Below, piece after piece: positions 38,705 through 47,945 of a stretch of 64,000 nucleotides of DNA; the first letter of the stretch is position 1; every line of letters starts with the position of its first letter. Below the pieces are notes generated by a model that worked only from the letters and a program-made list of their open reading frames with translations, was not told the origin of the DNA and ran no database searches. A program made the translations under genes and the position numbers. This DNA is from an uncultured Bartonella sp. (lineage in GTDB: Bacteria > Pseudomonadota > Alphaproteobacteria > Rhizobiales > Rhizobiaceae), in NCBI GenBank assembly GCA_946478235.1, contig CAMLBF010000004.1, positions 124,001 to 188,000 of the forward strand, in the 5' to 3' direction.

Positions 38705-40225
38705 TTATTCCGATATAATTTTTACTCGATCACCATTCGATAGTGTAGATGTCGGGGAAAGCGCGTTTATAATGCGAAATAACTTTTCTTTATCGGATGT
38801 TCCTGTCATTCTCCCAGCAAGTGACGAAACAGTATCGTTAGTACGTACGGTTACCACATGAATTCGCAGTGGCTTCAAAGAAGATATTTCGTGCGACGAC
38901 AAGGATCTAAAGGTTGATGTCGTCGCTGACGCTATAGAGTTAAGAGATGTTGAAGATTTCGGTGCGGCGGTTAAAAATCGATATACACGATTTTTTACGA
39001 TAATAACGACAACATCAAATTGCCAGCGATCATTAACAGCACGAGCACGTGCTGCTGATAATCCATTTATTGTGATTGATTGCATAGATGATGGATCCAA
39101 ACCATTGACCCAACCATTTTGCATATATGCTGTTGCCGAAAGTCCATTGGGTAAACTAACCCAATCAAAGCGGATTGCTAAATCGTTGGGACCATTGGCA
39201 ATAACTGCGGATGACGAATTATCAATTGTGAAACCTTGAGGAACCGTAAAACTTATTCCCAGTTTAGGGTGAATAAATTGGTTACCACGGATATACCCTT
39301 GCTCTGCGGTATCGCCGAAAATCATGCCATCTATGCCGTTAAGAAAGTCATTACGATCAGTTGTTCCAACGCCGGGCGCACCAACTTTTCTCGCCTGTTC
39401 TGTAGCTAATTGAATACGTTGTGGAGTCGATGGATGACCTGCTAGGAAATCGAGTGTTGCATCTGTTGCTCCTGATACATCACGGAATGCAGTATATGCT
39501 TCCATGGATTGTAAAAATCGCGGCGATGCAAATGGATCATATCCAGCATCACCAAGCATTTTTATGCCAATCGTATCGGCTTGTAATTCTTGATTGCGCG
39601 AAAACTGCGCCATGCGTAATTTGCCACGAATTGCAGTTTCTCGTTCCGTAGATTGATCTTGCAAAATTTCTGTCGCAACTTGATTGGTTAGTTCTACTTC
39701 TGCTTCTTTTTGTTGTCTCAATATACCATGATTTGCGGTAACATGTGCCATTTCATGAGCCAAAACAGCAGCAACTTCAGACGAATCATTGGCTAGTGAT
39801 AAAAGACCTCGTGTGACATAAACATATCCGCCGGGTAGGGCAAAGGCATTGATGTTTGGTGAATTTAAAATCGTAATTCGATATGTTTGATTAGGATTCT
39901 GTGAAACAGCCGTTAATTTTCCGACAATTTTGGCAACCATTCGTTCAAGTTTAGGGTCACTATATTCTCCACCATAAGTTTGTAGAATACGAGGGTGCTG
40001 TGCTGCACCAAGTTTTGCCTGTGAATCGCCTTTTGTTACTCTATCAACTGTAACAGGTGTTCCAGAAGGTATTAGCCCCCCATCGGGTTTGTCATAATCA
40101 ATAGCTTGGCAGCTAGAGAGGCCTATAAAAGTTAAACTCAATAGAAAGGTATTAAAGGGAGTTTTTAAATTCCCTCGATCTTTGTGCGGTAAAGAACGCC
40201 AGTTTATTTTTAAAAAATCGTTCAT
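38705..40225 (-). CDS. M48 family metalloprotease lipoprotein (BepA/YfgC-like) with LysM-like C-terminus
   Basis: This periplasmic zinc protease has 506 residues. Its lipobox GLSSC comes after a hydrophobic stretch near residue 39. The catalytic AHEMAHVTANH lies near residue 160, and the downstream Glu is in QELQADTIGIKMLGDAGYDP near 215. The C-terminal 55 residues (HVVTVRTNDTVSSLAGRM ... SNGDRVKI) resemble a LysM-like peptidoglycan-binding fold. BepA-type proteases quality-control outer-membrane proteins such as LptD. It is divergent from thiN and convergent with the CDF gene. Confidence 0.9.
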   Translation of the reverse strand: MNDFLKINWRSLPHKDRGNLKTPFNTFLLSLTFIGLSSCQAIDYDKPDGGLIPSGTPVTVDRVTKGDSQAKLGAAQHPRILQTYGGEYSDPKLERMVAKIVGKLTAVSQNPNQTYRITILNSPNINAFALPGGYVYVTRGLLSLANDSSEVAAVLAHEMAHVTANHGILRQQKEAEVELTNQVATEILQDQSTERETAIRGKLRMAQFSRNQELQADTIGIKMLGDAGYDPFASPRFLQSMEAYTAFRDVSGATDATLDFLAGHPSTPQRIQLATEQARKVGAPGVGTTDRNDFLNGIDGMIFGDTAEQGYIRGNQFIHPKLGISFTVPQGFTIDNSSSAVIANGPNDLAIRFDWVSLPNGLSATAYMQNGWVNGLDPSSMQSITINGLSAARARAVNDRWQFDVVVIIVKNRVYRFLTAAPKSSTSLNSIASATTSTFRSLSSHEISSLKPLRIHVVTVRTNDTVSSLAGRMTGTSDKEKLFRIINALSPTSTLSNGDRVKIISE

Positions 40226-40407
40226 GGTATCCGATTGCCGCCCTTATTGACCTTTATATAATAAGAATACTTAATTTACTCTCAGAGGTTAGAAACTGAT
40301 TCTCATTACAGTGTTTTCAACGATGTTGAAAAGTTTATCGGAGAATTTCAACAGTTGTAACGTATTCAATAATGATAAGCTGAATGATAAGGGAAGAATA
40401 GGGTGTT

Positions 40408-41046
40408 ATGACGAGTTATACTATTCTTTTAGATGGAGATCTCTACATCACAGAACGTTTATTGCGTTTTGTGCAAGGTGGTGCGGTTATTGCAGCTGAT
40501 GGTGCTATCAGGTTTGCAGATGCTTTAAGTGTTACACCAGCGTTATGGATAGGTGATTTTGATTCGTCAGATTCAGTTCTTAAAGATAAATATAAACACA
40601 TTAAACATATAAAATATCCTGTCGCCAAGGATAAAACGGATGGTGAGTTGGCGGTTGAGACAGCGCTTGATATGGGAGCGGATCGCATAATACTGTGTGG
40701 TGCATTAGGCGGCAGAAGAACCGATCATGCATTGTTTCATATGACATATGCTCTTTCACTTGCAGAAAAAGGTGTTGAGGTTATCTTAACAAGTGGTCGT
40801 GAGGAAGCATATCCCATCTTATCTGGAGCATATAGTTTTGATTTGCCGATTGATTCAATATTCAGTATCATTGGGCTAACAGAATTGAAGGCTTTGACCC
40901 TCAGAGGCTGTGATTGGCCACTTGAGAACAAAGATGTTGAATTTGGTTCGTCATTAACGCTTTCCAATCGCGTTTGTGGAACATTTCAACTCAATTTAGG
41001 TTGTGGTAAAGCAATGTTATTGGCATCATTACCAGTGAAATCATGA
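40408..41046 (+). CDS. thiN: thiamine diphosphokinase
   Basis: It transfers pyrophosphate from ATP to thiamine, giving thiamine diphosphate, the cofactor of transketolase in this window. The 212-residue product has the ThiN/TPK start (ILLDGDLYITERL) and the metal/nucleotide motif WIGDFDS near 50. PVAKDKTDGELAVETALDMGADRIILCGALGGRRTDHAL follows near 72-110. No TPP riboswitch is visible upstream. Confidence 0.92.
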   Translation: MTSYTILLDGDLYITERLLRFVQGGAVIAADGAIRFADALSVTPALWIGDFDSSDSVLKDKYKHIKHIKYPVAKDKTDGELAVETALDMGADRIILCGALGGRRTDHALFHMTYALSLAEKGVEVILTSGREEAYPILSGAYSFDLPIDSIFSIIGLTELKALTLRGCDWPLENKDVEFGSSLTLSNRVCGTFQLNLGCGKAMLLASLPVKS

Positions 41047-41075
41047 TTTCAATAAGTATTGCTTGGTAAAGACAC

Positions 41076-41132
41076 GTTAATAATCGTATGTTTAAACATC
41101 ATAGGAATGATGTTATTTATATCATTATTAAC
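41076..41132 (+). other. nested inverted repeat between thiN and the lipoprotein gene
   Basis: GTTAATAAT (41076-41084) pairs with ATTATTAAC (41124-41132). Inside, AACATCAT pairs with ATGATGTT across an AGGA loop (41095-41114). The whole folds into a long rod in RNA or can act as an operator pair. A weak terminator function for thiN is possible. Confidence 0.5.
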
Positions 41133-41191
41133 AGCGCTTTACCTTTGTGCATAGGCACATGGTGTAATATTTTTAAAGAGAGAGTTTTGCT

Positions 41192-41476
41192 ATGTTAAAA
41201 CGAATTTCAATGATTGCTATGGTATCAGCTTTCGGTTTTGCAATGGTTGCTTGTACGCAAAATGAACAACGTACAGCTGGTTATGGTGTAGGTGGTGCTG
41301 CATTGGGTGCACTTGCTGGCGGTGCAATTAAGGGCAATGGTAAAGGTGCATTGGCTGGTGCTGCAATTGGCGCAGCAGCCGGTACAGTCGTTGGCGCAGC
41401 CACAACCCGTAATGGTGTTCAATATTGTAACTATCGCGATCCTTACGGTCGTATGTACCAAGCACCTTGCAACTAA
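41192..41476 (+). CDS. glycine-zipper outer membrane lipoprotein (17 kDa antigen-like)
   Basis: This 94-residue lipoprotein has a signal peptide ending FAMVAC, with lipidation near Cys21. The mature part is a glycine-zipper: GAALGALAGGAIKGNGKGALAGAAIGAAAGTVVGAA near 40-75, like the rickettsial 17 kDa surface antigen and the Omp10/OsmB group. The C-terminal segment CNYRDPYGRMYQAPC has two cysteines. AAAGAGAGAG precedes the start. Its role is structural in the envelope, but not more exactly known. Confidence 0.9.
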   Translation: MLKRISMIAMVSAFGFAMVACTQNEQRTAGYGVGGAALGALAGGAIKGNGKGALAGAAIGAAAGTVVGAATTRNGVQYCNYRDPYGRMYQAPCN

Positions 41477-41501
41477 TCTTGGTTGAATATAGCATAAAGG
41501 G

Positions 41502-41528
41502 AGGGTCGGTTTAACTGACCCTTTTTTA
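41502..41528 (+). terminator. rho-independent terminator after the lipoprotein gene
   Basis: AGGGTCGG pairs with CTGACCCT (one G-U) around TTTAA and runs into TTTTTT. Confidence 0.87.
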
Positions 41529-41591
41529 TTATTCTTTGCGAATCAAATAGAAATATCTTTTCTTTGATACGTAACAAACACTGGTATGATA

Positions 41592-43400
41592 ATGGCACCA
41601 CCTCTTCTTCGGCTTGATAATATATTTGTTACGTTCGGGGGCACACCTTTGCTCAGCGATGCGTCTTTGTCTGTATCGGAAGGAGACCGCATTGCGTTGG
41701 TCGGTCGAAATGGTTCTGGAAAATCGACTTTATTAAAAATAGCTGCGGGTCTTGTAGAGCCAACTGGCGGAGAGATATTTCGTCATCCATCAAGTACAAT
41801 ACGTTATTTACCACAAACTCCAGATATGGATGGCTTTAAATCTGTACGTGACTATGTTGCGGCTGGTCTAGGACCTGCAGATGATATCCATCGCGTGGCC
41901 TATATGCTTGATCATTTAGGTTTAACAGGCGACGAAGATCCTAAAAATTTATCAGGGGGAGAGGCAAGAAGAGCGGCCCTTGCAAGAGTAATAGCTCCAC
42001 AGCCAGATATTTTGCTGCTTGATGAACCAACAAACCATCTTGATTTGACAACCATTGAATGGTTGGAAGGGGAACTCAATCAGATACGTTCTGCAATAGT
42101 ATTGATTTCTCACGACCGTCGGTTTCTTGAAAATGTAAGCCGTTCGACTGTGTGGCTTGATCGCGGAGAAACAAAGCGGTTAGGCAAAGGATTTGGATCT
42201 TTTGAGGAATGGCGTGACAAACTTTTGGAAGAAGAAGAACGTCAGCAACAGAAACTTGGCCGCCAGATTGAACGGGAAGAACATTGGTTACGTTATGGTG
42301 TTACAGCGAGGCGTAAAAGAAATGTGCGTCGCCTTGATGATTTACAAAAATTACGACAACAATATCGCGGCTATCGTGGGCCACAAGGCAATGTTGTTTT
42401 AGAAACAAGTGATTCTCAAGAATCTGGAAAATTAGTTATAGAAGCTAAAAATATCAGCAAGGCTTATAATGGACGAACACTTGTTGACAATTTTTCAACA
42501 CGTATTCAACGCGGTGATCGTATCGGGCTTGTTGGACCTAATGGCGTTGGAAAAACAACCTTGCTATCTATGTTGAACGGGCTTTTGCCGCCGGATACGG
42601 GAACTGTAAAACTCGGTCAGAATTTAGAAATTGCTACGTTGGACCAGAAGCGTTCGCTTGATGAGACGGAGACTTTAGCGCATTATTTGACAGATGGGCG
42701 TGGGGATAGCGTCATTGTTAATGGCGAACAACGTCATGTTGTATCTTATATGAAAGATTTCTTATTTCAGCCAGAACAAGCGCGCACTCCTATTAAAGAA
42801 CTATCTGGGGGTGAACGGGCGCGTCTTATGTTGGCGCGTGTCTTATCACGTCCGGCTAACTTGCTGATCCTTGACGAACCTACCAATGATCTCGATATGG
42901 AAACATTAGATCTTCTTCAAGAATTAGTGGCAGGTTTTTCGGGAACCGTCATATTAGTTAGCCATGATCGAGACTTTCTCGATAGAACAGTGACAACTGT
43001 GCTGGCGCCTGAAGGCAATGGGCGTTGGTTGCAGTACGCAGGTGGCTATAGCGATATGATCGCACAACGCAAGGGTGTTGAGGTTACCAAAAATAAAACA
43101 GAAAAAACGGTATCTTCGTCTGTCTCACCAGAGCCGCAACGGGAAAAGCGTACGGAAAAACAAAAATTATCCTATAAGCAGAAATTTGCGTTAGAAAAAT
43201 TGCCTTTAGAGATAGATGAGCTTCATAAACTTATAGGGTCCTTGGAAAAAGAATTTTCTGATCCACAGCTATATATGAAAGATGAAAAACGGTTTCATGA
43301 ATTATCTCAATTGTTGGATAAAAAGCGAACCGAGCTTTCAAAAAAAGAAGAAGAATGGTTGGAACTGGAAATGTTAAGAGAAGAGATTGAAAACGCATAA
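41592..43400 (+). CDS. uup: ABC-F family ATPase, Uup-like
   Basis: This soluble ABC-F protein has two ABC domains and about 602 residues. Domain 1 has Walker A GRNGSGKST near 37, signature NLSGGEARRAALARV near 120 and Walker B LLLDEPTNHLDL. Domain 2 has GPNGVGKTT near 315, LSGGERARLMLARV near 400 and LLILDEPTNDLDM. The linker is rich in charged residues. The last 90 residues form the coiled-coil Uup C-terminal domain (KLSYKQKFALEKLPLEIDEL), which binds DNA or ribosomes in relatives. ATG 41586 is an alternative start. Confidence 0.93.
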   Translation: MAPPLLRLDNIFVTFGGTPLLSDASLSVSEGDRIALVGRNGSGKSTLLKIAAGLVEPTGGEIFRHPSSTIRYLPQTPDMDGFKSVRDYVAAGLGPADDIHRVAYMLDHLGLTGDEDPKNLSGGEARRAALARVIAPQPDILLLDEPTNHLDLTTIEWLEGELNQIRSAIVLISHDRRFLENVSRSTVWLDRGETKRLGKGFGSFEEWRDKLLEEEERQQQKLGRQIEREEHWLRYGVTARRKRNVRRLDDLQKLRQQYRGYRGPQGNVVLETSDSQESGKLVIEAKNISKAYNGRTLVDNFSTRIQRGDRIGLVGPNGVGKTTLLSMLNGLLPPDTGTVKLGQNLEIATLDQKRSLDETETLAHYLTDGRGDSVIVNGEQRHVVSYMKDFLFQPEQARTPIKELSGGERARLMLARVLSRPANLLILDEPTNDLDMETLDLLQELVAGFSGTVILVSHDRDFLDRTVTTVLAPEGNGRWLQYAGGYSDMIAQRKGVEVTKNKTEKTVSSSVSPEPQREKRTEKQKLSYKQKFALEKLPLEIDELHKLIGSLEKEFSDPQLYMKDEKRFHELSQLLDKKRTELSKKEEEWLELEMLREEIENA

Positions 43401-43489
43401 TCGAAAGGATATTCGCTGCTTTTAATTCGTTCCAATAAGCATACTCGGATAATCTGAACGGGATTTCAACAGCTATAAATATAATCGAT

Positions 43490-43522
43490 AAAAGCCTTCT
43501 TTTTCAGGAGAAGGCTTTTTAT
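43490..43522. terminator. bidirectional terminator between uup and gapR
   Basis: AAAAGCCTTCT pairs with AGAAGGCTTTT around TTTTCAGG. T runs flank it on both strands, so it can serve both convergent genes. Confidence 0.88.
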
Positions 43523-43540
43523 TTTCATAATTTATGAATT

Positions 43541-43798
43541 TTAATTCATCCCGAGAGCATCTTTATAAAGCTGTATCATTGCTTCTTCCTCTTGACGCTC
43601 ATGGTCTTCTTTCTTTCGTAGACGGATTATTGTGCGTACGGCTTTGCTATCAAAACCGCTGCCTTTTAATTCGGCATAAACTTCTTTGATATCGTCAGAT
43701 ATTGTTTTCTTTTCTTCTTCTAAACGTTCAATTCGTTCGATGAACGACCGTAACTGTCCAACAGCTACAGCTTGTGTTTCGTCTGTTACGTCACTCAT
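43541..43798 (-). CDS. gapR: GapR nucleoid-associated protein (DUF2312)
   Basis: GapR binds overtwisted DNA ahead of replication forks and transcribing polymerase and helps topoisomerases; it is essential in Caulobacter. The 85 residues match DUF2312 throughout: [51 protein letters not shown], then [17 protein letters not shown] lies nine bases before the start. It is convergent with uup. Confidence 0.95.
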   Translation of the reverse strand: MSDVTDETQAVAVGQLRSFIERIERLEEEKKTISDDIKEVYAELKGSGFDSKAVRTIIRLRKKEDHERQEEEAMIQLYKDALGMN

Positions 43799-43923
43799 GG
43801 AAAATGTCTCCAGATAATTTTATTATTTGAGCCGGGAAATTGATTGCCTTTGCATGCACGAGTCTATTATGCAGAGTCAAGCTTGAAACACTTTTTAAAA
43901 CAAATAGTACGGCATCTAAATTT

Positions 43924-44727
43924 TTAACCGCACCGTGATGGAAAATACTGTTTCATGTGAATCATTGGTAGCTGGTTAATTTTTTGCATGATTGGTGATA
44001 GGTAATTAGCCCAACTGGTAATACCCTCTTCGTCAGAAATAAGGTCTTGGCGAATTTCTATCAAAATATGCGCTATCCCGTTTTGGGTACAATGACGGTA
44101 CATTGTGTCGCCTTTTAACGCCCCATCATAAGGTTCATTATCTCCGATCAAGATATCTTCTCTCTGTTTTAACTCTTGGTAAAGATGGGTAAAAACACGA
44201 GGGTCACTATCCCATAATAATCCGATATGCCAAGGACGTGGTTTTCCACGCCAAATTGGTGTGAAAGAATGAATAGAAAAAATAAGTGGACTTTTTCCAC
44301 ATGCATTTTCTACTTTTTCGATGAGATTTCTGATTGCGGCGTCATAGGGGCGATAATAACGTTCAATGCGATTTTTTCTTTCATCTTCTTCGAGAGGATA
44401 ATTACCTGGAATTACTGATCCATCGGATAATTGCATAATCAAAGTAGGATCAAGTTCTCCTCGATTGGGATCAATCAAAAGTCTTGAAAAATTGCTTAAA
44501 ATAGCGGGAGCGTCCAGTTGCTTCGCTAACAGTTTTGTTAGTTCCTCAACTCCAATATCGTATGCAATATGTCTGTTGAATTCGGATTGCGGCAATCCTA
44601 GAGTCCCATAATTATCAGGAATTTTATTGCTCGCATGATCGGCTATTAAAACAATGCCAGATTTTGCATTTCCTTCAATTTCAGTAAATGGTTTAAAGCC
44701 TTGAGTCTGTTTTAAATTTTTAATCAT
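43924..44727 (-). CDS. N-formylglutamate amidohydrolase family protein
   Basis: This 267-residue hydrolase of the FGase family (HutG-like) acts on N-formyl amino acids. It shows IADHASNKIP near residue 28, DIGVEEL near 55 and FSRLLIDPNR near 80. IFSIHSFTPIW near 150 and a C-terminal HILIEIRQDLI follow. No histidine-degradation genes are nearby, so the true substrate is open. It is divergent from DUF1036. Confidence 0.9.
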   Translation of the reverse strand: MIKNLKQTQGFKPFTEIEGNAKSGIVLIADHASNKIPDNYGTLGLPQSEFNRHIAYDIGVEELTKLLAKQLDAPAILSNFSRLLIDPNRGELDPTLIMQLSDGSVIPGNYPLEEDERKNRIERYYRPYDAAIRNLIEKVENACGKSPLIFSIHSFTPIWRGKPRPWHIGLLWDSDPRVFTHLYQELKQREDILIGDNEPYDGALKGDTMYRHCTQNGIAHILIEIRQDLISDEEGITSWANYLSPIMQKINQLPMIHMKQYFPSRCG

Positions 44728-44853
44728 TTGTGATATGTCCTTAATTTAAGAACCAGCAAACGATTGACAATTCCACCGAAACTAAAGAAAACACAATATT
44801 AGAGAATGGAAAAATGCTGTGAAATAATTATTTTGCAGCCCAAGGTGCCAATA

Positions 44854-45321
44854 ATGTTATTTAAAAAAATTCAGGTAATTCTCTTTAGTGTGTTTGCTAT
44901 ATCGATCACGGGTGGGGGGGCGTATGCCGATTTCCGTGTATGTAACACGACTCAAGAGATTATTGGTGTTTCCATTGGCTATCGGGCGCAAGCTGGCTGG
45001 GTAAGTGAGGGCTGGTGGGTTGTGGGGCCAACGCGCTGTAAAACAATTATTGATGGGCCGTTATCTTCCCGTTTTTACTATCTCCATGCTGAAGATGCCA
45101 AAAATCATGGGCGTTGGGAGGGACCGGTCAATATGTGCGTCAAAGATAGTGAATTCAAGATCGATGGCGTTAAGGACTGTTTTGCACGTGGTTTTCAAAA
45201 AGCTGGGTTCCAGGAAATTGATACTGGAACACAGACAAGCTGGATGGTCCAGCTGACAGAACCTACATTGAATAACCCGGCATTGAATACGCCGGTGATT
45301 ACAGGAGCTCCCAATAAATGA
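44854..45321 (+). CDS. DUF1036 secreted protein
   Basis: This 155-residue protein has a signal peptide ending GGAYA-D and the DUF1036 core. The core includes FRVCNTTQEIIGVSIGYR, WVSEGWWVVGPTRCKTI and FYYLHAEDA. Conserved cysteines suggest disulfides in the periplasm. The track adds 16 residues. ATG 44854 with AAGG upstream is preferred. A run of seven G at 44914-44920 lies within the signal peptide. Its last codon overlaps the pyk start (ATGA). The function is unknown. Confidence 0.9.
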   Translation: MLFKKIQVILFSVFAISITGGGAYADFRVCNTTQEIIGVSIGYRAQAGWVSEGWWVVGPTRCKTIIDGPLSSRFYYLHAEDAKNHGRWEGPVNMCVKDSEFKIDGVKDCFARGFQKAGFQEIDTGTQTSWMVQLTEPTLNNPALNTPVITGAPNK

Positions 45322-46754
45322 AACGTGATCGTAAAGTTAAAATTGTTGCCACTTTAGGACCAGCATCATCTGATAAGGCTGTCATAAAGAAGCTATTTTT
45401 GGCTGGTGTCGACGTTTTTCGCATCAATATGAGCCATGCAGATCATGATATGATGCGTGCTCTTGTGAAAAGTATTCGTGAAATTGAAACAGAACTTGGG
45501 CGGCCAATTGGCATATTGGCAGATTTGCAGGGGCCAAAACTGCGTGTTGGTGAATTTAAAAATAACAAAGTGGAATTGGTTGTTGGGCAAACATTTACTT
45601 TGGATAATAAGGAAATTCCAGGTGATGATACCCGTGTTCTTCTGCCTCATCCCGAAATTTTTGATGCTGTAAAGCCGGGTGATCGTTTGTTGATTGATGA
45701 TGGCAAATTGCAGTTGCTTGCACAAAAATGCGAACACCATTCCATCGAATGTAAAGTTGTTGCCGGAACATCAATTTCCAATCGCAAGGGTGTTAGCTTG
45801 CCGGATACAACATTGGGTGTTGGTGCAATGACTGAAAAAGATCATAAAGATCTGCGCGCAGTGCTTGAACAACCAATTGATTGGATTGCATTGTCATTTA
45901 TCCAGCGACCAGAAGATATTGCAGAAGCACGCAAGATTACAAAAGGTAAAGTTGCAATTCTATCTAAGATCGAGAAGCCCCAAGCTGTTCAACGCATTGA
46001 AGAAATTATCGATATGTCGGACGCAGTTATGGTGGCGCGTGGTGATCTTGGTGTGGAAATGCCATTGGAAGCAGTGCCAGGCATTCAAATGGATATTATT
46101 AAACTGTGCCGACGTGCGGGTAAGCCAGTTGTTGTTGCCACCCAAATGCTTGAATCTATGATAAATGCACCAGTTCCTACCCGTGCCGAGGTTTCAGATG
46201 TTGCAACAGCTGTATATGAAGGTGCTGATGCAATTATGCTCTCAGCAGAATCGGCTTCTGGTAAATATCCTGAAGAAGCAGTGCGTACAATGGATCAGAT
46301 TGCCAGCAAAATAGAGCTTGATTCAAACTACGAACCAATGATTAATGCGCAACATCCTGAGCCTGAACCAACATGTGCCGATGCAATTTCCCTAGCGGCG
46401 CGTCAAATTGCAGAAACATTGAAACTTCCTGCCATCGTTGCTTATACAGCTTCTGGGGCAACAGGTTTACGTGCTTCACGGGAACGTCCAAATACGTCTA
46501 TTATTGCTCTTTCTCCAATCCCTGAAACTGCAAGACGCTTGGCGATAGTTTGGGGGTTGCATTGCGTTGTGACAGAAGATGCACATGACCTTGATGATAT
46601 GGTTGAGCGTGCTGCAGCAATAGCTTGCCAGGAAGGATATTGTGTGCCGGGAGATAGGGTCATTGTAACAGCAGGTGTTCCACTTCGTACACCGGGGGCT
46701 ACCAATATGCTACGTATAGCTTATGTTACTAAAGATAATAAGGTAAAAGTATAA
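45318..46754 (+). CDS. pyk: pyruvate kinase
   Basis: It converts phosphoenolpyruvate and ADP to pyruvate and ATP, the last step of glycolysis. The 478 residues show KIVATLGPASS at the start, FRINMSHA near 33, and GILADLQGPKLRVG near 64. The catalytic-lysine region AILSKIEKPQAVQRI near 217, MVARGDLGVEMP near 240 and MLSAESASGKYP near 310 follow. It shares four bases with the preceding DUF1036 gene, an unusual but real-looking coupling in this lineage. Confidence 0.97.
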   Translation: MKRDRKVKIVATLGPASSDKAVIKKLFLAGVDVFRINMSHADHDMMRALVKSIREIETELGRPIGILADLQGPKLRVGEFKNNKVELVVGQTFTLDNKEIPGDDTRVLLPHPEIFDAVKPGDRLLIDDGKLQLLAQKCEHHSIECKVVAGTSISNRKGVSLPDTTLGVGAMTEKDHKDLRAVLEQPIDWIALSFIQRPEDIAEARKITKGKVAILSKIEKPQAVQRIEEIIDMSDAVMVARGDLGVEMPLEAVPGIQMDIIKLCRRAGKPVVVATQMLESMINAPVPTRAEVSDVATAVYEGADAIMLSAESASGKYPEEAVRTMDQIASKIELDSNYEPMINAQHPEPEPTCADAISLAARQIAETLKLPAIVAYTASGATGLRASRERPNTSIIALSPIPETARRLAIVWGLHCVVTEDAHDLDDMVERAAAIACQEGYCVPGDRVIVTAGVPLRTPGATNMLRIAYVTKDNKVKV

Positions 46755-46761
46755 TTCTATT

Positions 46762-47463
46762 ATGCAGACTATTGGTCTTATCGGGGGGATGAGTTGGGAA
46801 AGTTCAGCCGAATATTATAGGTTGATCAATCAATTCACACAAAAGAAACTTGGCGGAGCAAACTCCGCCAAAAGCTTGATGATCTCTGTTAATTTTGGTG
46901 AAATAGAAAAGTTGCAGCACCAAGGCCATTGGAATGTCTTGGAGCAGAATATGGTCGATGCTGCTCGTCAATTACAAGCAGGTGGTGCAAATTTTATTGT
47001 TTTATGTACCAATACAATGCATCGATTTGCAGAAGCAATTGAAACAGCAGTCAATATTCCTTTTTTGCATATTGCAGATGCAACAGCTAAGCAAATCAAA
47101 ACTTGTGATATAAAAAATGTCGGTCTTCTAGGAACGCGTTTTACTATGGAGCAGGATTTTTATAAACAGCGATTAATCGATGTTTATGGGCTGAACGTTA
47201 TAATTCCTAACGAACAAGACAGAAATGCAATTCATCGTATAATATATGATGAACTTGTAAAGGGAATTATCCGCGAGGAATCTCGGATAATCTATCGTGA
47301 AATAATAGCGTGTTTGATTGATGACGGTGCCGAAGCAATTATTCTAGGCTGTACTGAAATTATGCTTCTTGTTGAACAAAGCGATAGCGCCGTACCTGTC
47401 TTCGATACGACTGCGATTCATGCACATGCTGCTGTTGAGAAGGCTCTTCAATCTGACGATTAA
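46762..47463 (+). CDS. aspartate/glutamate racemase family protein (YgeA-like)
   Basis: This 233-residue cofactor-independent amino-acid racemase has two catalytic cysteines, visible in VLCTNTMH near residue 83 and ILGCTEIMLL near 195. The start TIGLIGGMSWESSAEYYRLINQ is typical of the YgeA/RacX type, which often has broad specificity for amino acids such as homoserine or methionine. It follows pyk by seven bases. D-amino acids could feed the cell wall, but the substrate is unknown. Confidence 0.88.
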   Translation: MQTIGLIGGMSWESSAEYYRLINQFTQKKLGGANSAKSLMISVNFGEIEKLQHQGHWNVLEQNMVDAARQLQAGGANFIVLCTNTMHRFAEAIETAVNIPFLHIADATAKQIKTCDIKNVGLLGTRFTMEQDFYKQRLIDVYGLNVIIPNEQDRNAIHRIIYDELVKGIIREESRIIYREIIACLIDDGAEAIILGCTEIMLLVEQSDSAVPVFDTTAIHAHAAVEKALQSDD

Positions 47464-47565
47464 AGTTAATTACAAAGATATATATTTATGTTGTAATATT
47501 ATATGCTGGTGTAGCAATACCTCCGCTATACGTCGTAGTGTAAATTGAAAAATTCCAGCATGGAC

Positions 47566-47931
47566 TTATGAACGGTTTGCCAATAAACGACCGGCAAGAA
47601 TTTCGATATGACTGGATGCTTTGTCTATGGCCTTTGCTGCAACAGTTTCATATCGGTCACAAGCATTGGATAGCGTTGCAGCTTGTTGCTTTAGTGTATC
47701 ATTCTCTTGCTGCAATTCTGCTAATTTATTTTTTGCTTCTACAAGCTCATCCATGACCATAATTCCTGCCATGACTGATAAACGATGATCGCCTATTTCA
47801 CCAAAGCTCGATTTTAAGTGGCTGATGTAATGATCAAGTTGCTGGGCGAGGCTTGTGAGATGTTGCTCTTGCCCCTCATCACAAGCCATACGGTAGGTTT
47901 TTCCATCAATTGTAACCGAAACAGTTGCCAT
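47566..47931 (-). CDS. zapA: cell division protein ZapA
   Basis: ZapA bundles FtsZ protofilaments at the division site. The 121-residue protein has the N-terminal ZapA fold (VSVTIDGKTYRMACDEGQEQHLTSLA) and a C-terminal coiled coil (VEAKNKLAELQQENDTLKQ). It lies 14 bases downstream of the coiled-coil partner gene on the same strand, matching the Caulobacter zauP-zapA pair. Confidence 0.94.
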   Translation of the reverse strand: MATVSVTIDGKTYRMACDEGQEQHLTSLAQQLDHYISHLKSSFGEIGDHRLSVMAGIMVMDELVEAKNKLAELQQENDTLKQQAATLSNACDRYETVAAKAIDKASSHIEILAGRLLANRS

Positions 47932-47945
47932 GTTTCTTCTACCCT

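Noticed and set aside
40226-40407. TPP riboswitch upstream of thiN
   Set aside because: No CTGAGA-like or ACCTGA-like conserved elements are present in the short divergent gap.
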